DNA from: Verrucomicrobiota bacterium
GTDB taxonomy: Bacteria > Verrucomicrobiota > Verrucomicrobiia > Limisphaerales > DSYF01
Reading direction: 5' to 3'
Length of the DNA stretch: 6,804 bases
NCBI GenBank assembly: GCA_025457725.1
Contig: JALOTU010000125.1
Coordinates: forward strand, 1-6,804
Below the pieces are notes generated by a model that saw nothing but the letters and a program-made list of their open reading frames with translations, searched no databases and was not told the DNA's origin. The translations under genes and the position numbers were made by a program. Numbering within the stretch: the stretch's first letter is position 1; the number at the start of each line of letters is the position of its first letter. Shown here piece after piece: positions 1 through 6,804 of this stretch.

Positions 1-2952
<2,952 letters not shown>

Positions 2953-2971
2953 CGCTTGATTCGGAATCATC

Positions 2972-3007
2972 GGGGCACAACCCTCCCGGGTTGTGCCCCT
3001 TTCTTCT
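2972..3007 (+). terminator. Rho-independent terminator of nrdJ
   Basis: A perfect 12-bp stem (GGGGCACAACCC at 2972-2983 paired with 2988-2999) with a 4-base TCCC loop is followed by the T-rich run TTTCTTCT. It begins 19 bases after the nrdJ stop codon, where a transcription terminator is expected. The T-run is on the + strand only. Confidence 0.92.
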
Positions 3008-3192
3008 GCCGTCGCGGAGATCGAAGCTCACGCCGGGCAGCAGCCCCACCGCGACCGGCGGAGCTTTTTCAGGAATCGGAGACCCGCCAGGATTCCTCGG
3101 CCTCACTTCGCGCCAGGCACCTCTGAGGGGCCCGCACGGATCCGCCAGGCAGTTCGACCACCCGAAACTGCGGCCCCAAAGCCGTCGCTTCA

Positions 3193-3236
3193 GCCATGCA
3201 AAACTTTGTCGCATATACGACAAAGTTTTGCACGGC
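3193..3236. repeat. Perfect 15-bp inverted repeat with 6-base spacer
   Basis: TGCAAAACTTTGTCG at 3197-3211 is exactly complementary to 3218-3232, with CATATA between. One mismatched position further out, GCC (3193-3195) pairs with GGC (3234-3236), extending the stem to 18 pairs. The arms are AT-richer than the GC-rich surroundings. No T-run follows on either strand, so it is not a standard terminator. It could be a dispersed palindromic repeat, a miniature mobile element or an operator; the sequence alone cannot decide. Confidence 0.8.
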
Positions 3237-3355
3237 CCGGCGTAAGTCCCTCGGGCGCAATCCGGGGGCACTTTTGGGAAAAGGTGGAGGCTCTTGGTGA
3301 CCGGCAGGGCGCGGGGCGGGCCCCTTGTCCCCAAGGATGAGCTCCATCCCGGCGG

Positions 3356-3378
3356 GCGGGCGGGAATGTCCGCGCCCC
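3356..3378 (+). repeat. Diverged single copy of the GCGGACA REP-like element
   Basis: This 23-base segment matches the right arm of the inverted pair at 3958-3980 at 19 of 23 positions, in the same orientation. It keeps the AATGTCCGCGC core. Three of the four differences fall in the GCGGACA half, so the small hairpin is largely lost. It looks like a decayed copy. Confidence 0.6.
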
Positions 3379-3561
3379 GACTGTCCGGTGCCTCCAGGCA
3401 ATCATGCGGCTGTGAGCTTCTTCATGAACCCGTCCGGAGAGGACGAGCGGCAGGGCGTCCCGGTTCAGAGCTCATTCAAATGGTGAAGGGATCGAAAGTT
3501 TAATCGAAGGGTTGCGTTCCGTCGCGATCTGCCTTCCAATGGCTTTAACAATCCACCATTC

Positions 3562-3825
3562 ATGACCATGAAGAACCTAATCACACTCATTCTAACCGCA
3601 GCCTGCCTCTCTCTGGTGGCCTGCAAGGAAAAGGGCCCTGTCGAAAAAGCCGGCGATGCGGTGTCGGATGCGGCCGAGAAGACCGGCGATGCCGTTGAAG
3701 GCGCCTACGACGCCACCAAGGATGCCGTGAAAGAAGGGGCAGACGCTGTCCAGGAGGGCGCAAAGAAAACCGGCGATGCGGTTGAAAAGGCGGCCAAGGA
3801 TGCCAAAGATGCGGTGACGAAGTAG
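3562..3825 (+). CDS. Small repeat-rich lipoprotein, LEA-like 11-residue repeats
   Basis: The 87-residue product starts with a short signal peptide (K4, hydrophobic 5-20) ending in a lipobox L18-V19-A20-C21, so it should be lipidated on C21 and membrane-anchored. The mature part is almost entirely Ala, Asp, Lys, Glu, Gly and Val in a repeating pattern. Units such as KAGDAVSDAAE, KTGDAVEGAYD, ATKDAVKEGAD and KTGDAVEKAAK share a DAV core at 11-residue spacing, broken once by a 7-residue unit. This predicts a long amphipathic helix like those of LEA-type or YtxH-like envelope and stress proteins. The resemblance is compositional and does not prove function. The DNA repeats too: 3679-3699 and 3766-3786 agree at 19 of 21 bases. 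ATG at 3562 is used; ATG at 3568 would fit equally well, and neither has a clear ribosome binding site. The gene stands alone between copies of the REP-like element. Confidence 0.85.
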   Translation: MTMKNLITLILTAACLSLVACKEKGPVEKAGDAVSDAAEKTGDAVEGAYDATKDAVKEGADAVQEGAKKTGDAVEKAAKDAKDAVTK

Positions 3826-3911
3826 GTCTCCAGCATTGGTTGATTCCAGGCCCCTCAAGAGGTCGCCTCGCCAGAGACGGAAGTTCGTTCCAGCCGACGC
3901 GTGCGGGCATC

Positions 3912-3980
3912 GGAGCGCGGACATTCCTGTCCGCCCGTTGATCCGGCGATCCTTCTTGCGGACAGAAATGTCCGCGCTCC
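3912..3980. repeat. REPIN-like inverted pair of REP-like hairpins
   Basis: Two 23-base arms, 3912-3934 and 3958-3980, are inverted copies differing at one position and separated by 23 bases. Each arm also contains its own hairpin. On the left GCGGACA (3917-3923) pairs with TGTCCGC (3928-3934) around TTCC; on the right GCGGACA (3958-3964) pairs with TGTCCGC (3969-3975) around GAAA. The loops read as GNRA tetraloops, GGAA on the - strand for the left arm and GAAA on the + strand for the right arm. The element can thus fold as one long hairpin or as two short ones. This is the architecture of REP doublets (REPINs). It ends 42 bases before the DUF167 gene, and no T-run follows. Confidence 0.8.
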
Positions 3981-4022
3981 ACGAAACAGGTTGTCCCCCT
4001 GATCCATCAGGCTCAGCAAGCG

Positions 4023-4322
4023 ATGAATCCACCCGCCTTTCTCAAGCCGCTGCCCGACGGCGTGCTGCTGGCGGTCAAGGTTCAACCCCGCTCGTCGAAG
4101 AATGAAATCGGCGAACCACTCGGGGACGAACTGCGCATCAAAGTCACCGCACCGCCGGTGGATTCCGCCGCCAACGAGGCCGTCCTCAAACTGCTGGCCA
4201 AAGCCCTCGGCGTTGGAACCAGCCGAGTGCTGCTGTTACGAGGTCCGGGCTCGCGCCACAAAGTGTTCCGCATCCAGGGGCTGAAGCCGGAGGATGTGGT
4301 CAAACAACTGGGACAGCGCTGA
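4023..4322 (+). CDS. DUF167 / YggU (UPF0235) family protein
   Basis: This 99-residue protein has the family pattern from end to end. VKVQPRSSKNEI (about 18-29) is followed by LRIKVTAPPVDSAANEAVLKLLAK (about 37-60, with the APPVD..ANEA signature), then SRVLLLRGPGSRHKVFRIQG (about 67-86). The length is typical of the family, which is a single compact alpha/beta domain. The molecular function is not established; members often sit near yggT or yggS genes, but neither is present here. The ATG at 4023 gives a normal N-terminus, and no strong ribosome binding site is seen. A small hairpin (CCTGA 3998-4002 with TCAGG 4007-4011) lies just upstream. The flanking gaps (197 bases before, 129 after) suggest the gene may be transcribed alone. 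Confidence 0.92.
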   Translation: MNPPAFLKPLPDGVLLAVKVQPRSSKNEIGEPLGDELRIKVTAPPVDSAANEAVLKLLAKALGVGTSRVLLLRGPGSRHKVFRIQGLKPEDVVKQLGQR

Positions 4323-4338
4323 TGATCGTCGCCGATCA
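4323..4338 (+). other. Small perfect hairpin directly after the DUF167 stop codon
   Basis: TGATCG (4323-4328) pairs perfectly with CGATCA (4333-4338) around a TCGC loop, beginning at the first base after the TGA stop. No T-run follows, so it is at most a weak terminator or a 3'-end stabilising stem. It could be chance. The rest of the gap to 4451 shows nothing clear. Confidence 0.3.
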
Positions 4339-4451
4339 ACGCCTTCCCGGCACGTCCACGCTTTCAAACAGGCGGCCACACCGAGACAGCAATTCGCGTC
4401 AAGCCTGTTAAACCGCTTGGCCCGCCCACCGGCGATTGATTAACTGCGCCG

Positions 4452-5438
4452 TTGCAATCGCTGGTCCAAGCCATTGAATCGACGGGTCACTGGGCTCCCC
4501 TGTTCTTCACCGGGGGGTTCATTGCCGCGTCTTTCCTGATGATCTGGCGCCTGGAGGCGATGACAGAGAGCGGGTTTGAGGGCACGGTATTGGGCACGCT
4601 GGTCATGCCGTATTGTTCGGGCATCGGCAACCTGGTCTTCGCCTTCATGCTCGGCGCCCAACGGGGACCGGGATCGGCCGTGATGGAGAATGCGCTGGTC
4701 AACAATGTCACCAACCTCACCCTGCTGATCGGGTTGCCGGCGTTGATCTGGGGGATGAGCCTGTCGCCGGGGGGGCGCAAGAAGAGCGTGGTCCGGGAAT
4801 CCCACGTGAACCGCCTCTCCCTGATGCTGACGCTCGTGGCGGGATTGTTCTTCACAGGGGCCGTCTGGGCGCTGGGTCGGGATGGCAGGATCGACTTCAG
4901 CGACGGGCTAGTCCTGGTGGGGTTGTTTCTTTTCTGGCAGGTGTTCCACGTCTTCGAGGTGCTGAAGACCAACGTGCGCCAAAACCAGTCCTTTGGCTGG
5001 ATGCTGGTGGTGGATGCGGCACTCCTGGCGATCGGCGCGTGCGGCATTTACGTCAGCACCGACTGGCTGGTGGAATGGGTCTCGCGCGCCGACAGCGGCT
5101 TGTTCAGCACCAAGTATCTGGGCTGGCTGAGCGGCTGGCTGATGGTGCTGCCCAACGCGTTGCTGGCGCTCTATTACGGCTGGCGCGGCCGGCCCGAAGT
5201 GGTTTACACCTCGCAGGCGGGGGACGGCCACATCTGCATTCCGCTCTGCGTGGGGGTTTACGCGCTGTATCAACCGCTGCCCATCCCCTCGATCTTCCGC
5301 GAAGCACTGGTGCTGCTCGCGGCGGCCCTGGTGATGCATTTCCTGCTCACCATGGTGTTCAAGGGGGTGCCGCGCTGGCTGGGGATCGTGCTGATTGCCG
5401 CCTACGGCGTGTTTCTTTACAAGGGCCTGCCGCGCTGA
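4452..5438 (+). CDS. Divergent sodium/calcium exchanger (CaCA)-like membrane protein
   Basis: The product has 328 residues and about ten hydrophobic segments (roughly 14-32, 46-66, 82-101, 123-142, 152-170, 183-203, 223-243, 260-276, 285-303 and 308-325), matching the size and layout of YrbG-type exchangers. Two inverted alpha-repeat-like regions can be seen. The first is GTLVMPY (48-54) followed by VNNVTNLTLLIGLPALI (83-99), which resembles the GSNIFN helix of the family. The second is SGWLMVLPNALLALYYG (227-243) followed by a poorly conserved partner (about 258-276). The conserved Glu after Pro in both repeats is missing (Y54 and N235), so ion specificity and even transport are uncertain. 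The start is TTG at 4452, after an in-frame stop at 4437-4439, with no ribosome binding site. The next ATG (4539) would remove the first membrane segment, so TTG is preferred. The gene converges with the - strand pair on its right. Confidence 0.75.
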   Translation: MQSLVQAIESTGHWAPLFFTGGFIAASFLMIWRLEAMTESGFEGTVLGTLVMPYCSGIGNLVFAFMLGAQRGPGSAVMENALVNNVTNLTLLIGLPALIWGMSLSPGGRKKSVVRESHVNRLSLMLTLVAGLFFTGAVWALGRDGRIDFSDGLVLVGLFLFWQVFHVFEVLKTNVRQNQSFGWMLVVDAALLAIGACGIYVSTDWLVEWVSRADSGLFSTKYLGWLSGWLMVLPNALLALYYGWRGRPEVVYTSQAGDGHICIPLCVGVYALYQPLPIPSIFREALVLLAAALVMHFLLTMVFKGVPRWLGIVLIAAYGVFLYKGLPR

Positions 5439-5557
5439 CCTCTGGGTGCGATGGGTGGAAGGATGGGGATGAATCCACGTGGCTGCGGGCGCCAAGATTC
5501 CGCGCATTTCTTTAAGGCCGCTTAACCAAAACCGGAGCCGCGATTTCGTTTCGGCGG

Positions 5558-5599
5558 GGTTGCGGTGCCGCGCAACCGGGCGCCGACGCAGCGGCGCCC
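5558..5599. repeat. Two abutting hairpins in the convergent gap
   Basis: GGTTGCG (5558-5564) pairs with CGCAACC (5571-5577). Immediately afterwards GGGCGCCG (5578-5585) pairs with CGGCGCCC (5592-5599) around ACGCAG. Both stems are perfect and touch without a gap. Neither strand has a T-run next to them, so they do not look like intrinsic terminators, although they lie between two converging genes where transcription must end. A dispersed intergenic repeat is the likelier explanation. In the rest of the gap (5439-5682) I see only a weak TTAAG/CTTAA stem at 5512-5525. Confidence 0.6.
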
Positions 5600-5682
5600 T
5601 ACCATGTTGATCGGCTACAGGCGATGCGAGCCGAGCGAGGTGAATGCGTATCCGGCCGTGGAGGCAGCCGAATGGTTCCGCT

Positions 5683-6117
5683 TCAGGCCACCGCGAGGGG
5701 GCTGCTCCGGAACTTGTCGCTGAGCTCGGCGAAGGGGATCTGGGCTTCGAGCCAGCGGGGGTTCCTGGAAATGCCCTCCATGGACTTTGCGGTGTTGTTG
5801 CAGATCAGGCAGAGGCCTTTGCCCAACATCATGAACGCCTCGAACCCGGTCCCGGCGCCTTCATGTGAGAACTCAAAATCACCCGCGTCGTAGGTCTGTC
5901 CCCCCTGCCGAACGGCGGTGCGGAGCGCGGCGGAATCCTTGGGAAAACTCTCGGTGAAAGCCTCCTGACGCGGTCCCGCATAGGACATCGTCCGCGCTTG
6001 TTTGTCGGCGATTGAGACAATCGCCAGCTCATCAAAAACCACTTCCCGATAGCGCAGGTTCATCTCCTGTGCACAGTTAAGAACGGATTTCCAGGCCTGT
6101 TCCAATGTCATTGACAT
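5683..6117 (-). CDS. Conserved-looking protein of unknown function
   Basis: I do not recognise the family of this 144-residue soluble protein. It has no signal peptide or membrane segment. The N-terminal third is helix then strand (EQAWKSVLNCAQEMN, then EVVFDELAIVSIAD). The C-terminal part has a hydrophobic stretch with a CLIC pair (C103, C106) followed by NNTAKSMEGI and a Trp-containing segment (R121-W122), ending in an AELSDKFRSSP helix. The alternation of strands and helices is loosely like a Roadblock/LC7 or profilin-like fold, but that is a guess. The ATG at 6117 is used; a second ATG two codons later is equally possible, and no Shine-Dalgarno is present. It lies 42 bases downstream of the dienelactone hydrolase gene on the same strand, so the two may share a transcript. 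Codon use and GC content look like the neighbours, so it is probably a real gene. Confidence 0.75.
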   Translation of the reverse strand: MSMTLEQAWKSVLNCAQEMNLRYREVVFDELAIVSIADKQARTMSYAGPRQEAFTESFPKDSAALRTAVRQGGQTYDAGDFEFSHEGAGTGFEAFMMLGKGLCLICNNTAKSMEGISRNPRWLEAQIPFAELSDKFRSSPLAVA

Positions 6118-6159
6118 AGTGTTGAGGCAATTTGAGCAGGAAGAACGCCAGCCCGGGGC

Positions 6160-6804
6160 TCAGAACAGCTCGTCAAGGAACTGCTGCATGGCCGCCCAGG
6201 ACCGTTGGTCGGCACGCTCATTGTAAGCGGCGCCGCGCGAGTTGTCGCTGCCGGCGTTCCAATCGGTAAAACTGTGGACGGCGCCGCCGTAGAGGATCAG
6301 CTGCCAATCGGCGCCGGCCTTCCGCAGCTCCTCCTGCAGGGCGGTGACTTCGGCGGCGGGCGCGTAGGGATCGTCCGCACCATGCAGCACCAGCACCTTG
6401 CACTTCACCTCACCCTTGCCGGCAGGCATGGCGGTGCCCAAGCCCCCATGGAAACTGACCACGCCTTTGAGATCAGCCCCGCTGCGGGCCAGTTCCAGCA
6501 CGGCGGTGCCGCCGAAACAGTAGCCGATGGCGGCGACTTGTCCGGATTGGACCAGGGGGTTCTTCTGGATGAAATCCACCGCCGCCTGCACCCGTGCCCG
6601 CAACAAGGGAAGATCCTGCTTGTATCGGCCCGCCAGCTTTCCCGCCTCCTGCGCGTCCGCCGCCCTCACGCCCTTGCCATAAATGTCCGCGGCAAAGGCC
6701 ACGTAGCCGAGTTCAGCGAGCATCCTGGCGCGCTTCTTTTCGTAGTCGGTCAATCCCTTCCATTGATGCACGATGACCACGGCGGGACGTTTTCCCTCGA
6801 TGCT
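6160..6804 (-). CDS. Dienelactone hydrolase family protein, 5' end outside the window
   Basis: This is an alpha/beta hydrolase of the dienelactone hydrolase type, which cleaves ester or lactone bonds; the natural substrate cannot be told from sequence. The reading frame is still open at the window edge (the codons before the GTG at 6780 encode SIEGKRPA), so the N-terminus and any signal peptide are missing. Counting from the GTG at 6780, the Cys nucleophile is C88 in GYCFGG (86-91), the acid is most likely D137 in HGADDP (133-138), and the histidine is H169 in GAVHSF (166-171). An oxyanion-region HQWKGL segment lies at 5-10. The C-terminal part (AYNERADQRSWAAMQQFLDELF-like end, 185-206) is typical and intact. 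The nucleophile is Cys, as in true dienelactone hydrolases. It is probably the first visible gene of a two-gene - strand unit with the unknown protein downstream. Confidence 0.92.
   Translation of the reverse strand, partial: SIEGKRPAVVIVHQWKGLTDYEKKRARMLAELGYVAFAADIYGKGVRAADAQEAGKLAGRYKQDLPLLRARVQAAVDFIQKNPLVQSGQVAAIGYCFGGTAVLELARSGADLKGVVSFHGGLGTAMPAGKGEVKCKVLVLHGADDPYAPAAEVTALQEELRKAGADWQLILYGGAVHSFTDWNAGSDNSRGAAYNERADQRSWAAMQQFLDELF

Larger units (their letters stand above)
3008..3561. other. Gene-poor intergenic stretch of about 550 bases
   Basis: I find no supportable gene here. The open frames on both strands overlap one another, lack recognisable domains and read through the palindromes. 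The stretch holds a perfect 15-bp inverted repeat (3197-3232) and a diverged REP-like copy (3356-3378). It also holds small hairpins: AGGAATC at 3071-3077 with GATTCCT at 3091-3097; CCTTG at 3323-3327 with CAAGG at 3332-3336; and CGTCC at 3431-3435 with GGACG at 3441-3445. Two longer-range complements also occur: TGGAGGC 3285-3291 with GCCTCCA 3390-3396, and ATGAGCTC 3337-3344 with GAGCTCAT 3468-3475. These could belong to a structured RNA, but I recognise no known RNA family. The promoter of the lipoprotein gene must lie near the right end unless transcription starts farther upstream; no good -35/-10 pair is visible. Confidence 0.6.

Noticed and set aside
3512..3540. Possible promoter TTGCGT plus TCCAAT before the lipoprotein gene
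   Set aside because: The spacing is acceptable, but both boxes match the consensus poorly, and such matches are expected by chance.
3587..4105. Open frames of 76-146 codons around the lipoprotein gene and the REP-like pair
   Set aside because: They are shadows of the lipoprotein or DUF167 genes, or translations of the repeat itself. The peptide patterns come from the GCGGACA palindrome.
4613..5515. A 300-codon + strand frame within the exchanger-like gene, and antisense frames there
   Set aside because: The exchanger frame has coherent membrane segments and family motifs. The alternative frame is Arg/Gly/Ala-rich without structure.
5512..5525. TTAAG/CTTAA stem as a terminator for the exchanger gene
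   Set aside because: The stem has only five mostly A-T pairs and no T-run follows, too weak to call.

Overview
The window reads as ordinary chromosome of a GC-rich bacterium, most likely a member of the Verrucomicrobiota (Pedosphaera/Limisphaera-like). That placement is an inference. It rests on the adenosylcobalamin-dependent ribonucleotide reductase, the near absence of Shine-Dalgarno sequences before the starts, and intergenic palindromes built on GCGGACA/TGTCCGC of a type I associate with that phylum. No phylogenetic marker such as an rRNA is present.

Layout from left to right. A nearly complete class II ribonucleotide reductase gene (nrdJ, 1-2952) ends in a textbook rho-independent terminator (2972-3007). 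A gene-poor stretch of about 600 bases follows, holding a perfect 15-bp inverted repeat (3197-3232) and a diverged copy of a REP-like element (3356-3378). Next come a small repeat-rich lipoprotein gene (3562-3825), an inverted pair of the same REP-like element (3912-3980), a DUF167/YggU-family gene (4023-4322), and a ten-helix membrane protein resembling sodium/calcium exchangers (4452-5438). All of these genes are on the + strand.

The right end is on the - strand and converges on the exchanger gene. It holds a 5'-truncated dienelactone hydrolase family gene (6160-6804) followed 42 bases downstream by a conserved-looking protein of unknown function (5683-6117). These two may be co-transcribed. 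The convergent gap (5439-5682) holds two back-to-back hairpins.

Apart from the possible - strand pair, the genes do not form an obvious pathway. I see no CRISPR, phage, transposase, toxin-antitoxin or defence cassette, and no convincing new multi-gene system. The points most worth a second look are the exchanger-like protein, which lacks the signature acidic residues of its family, and the intergenic palindromes.
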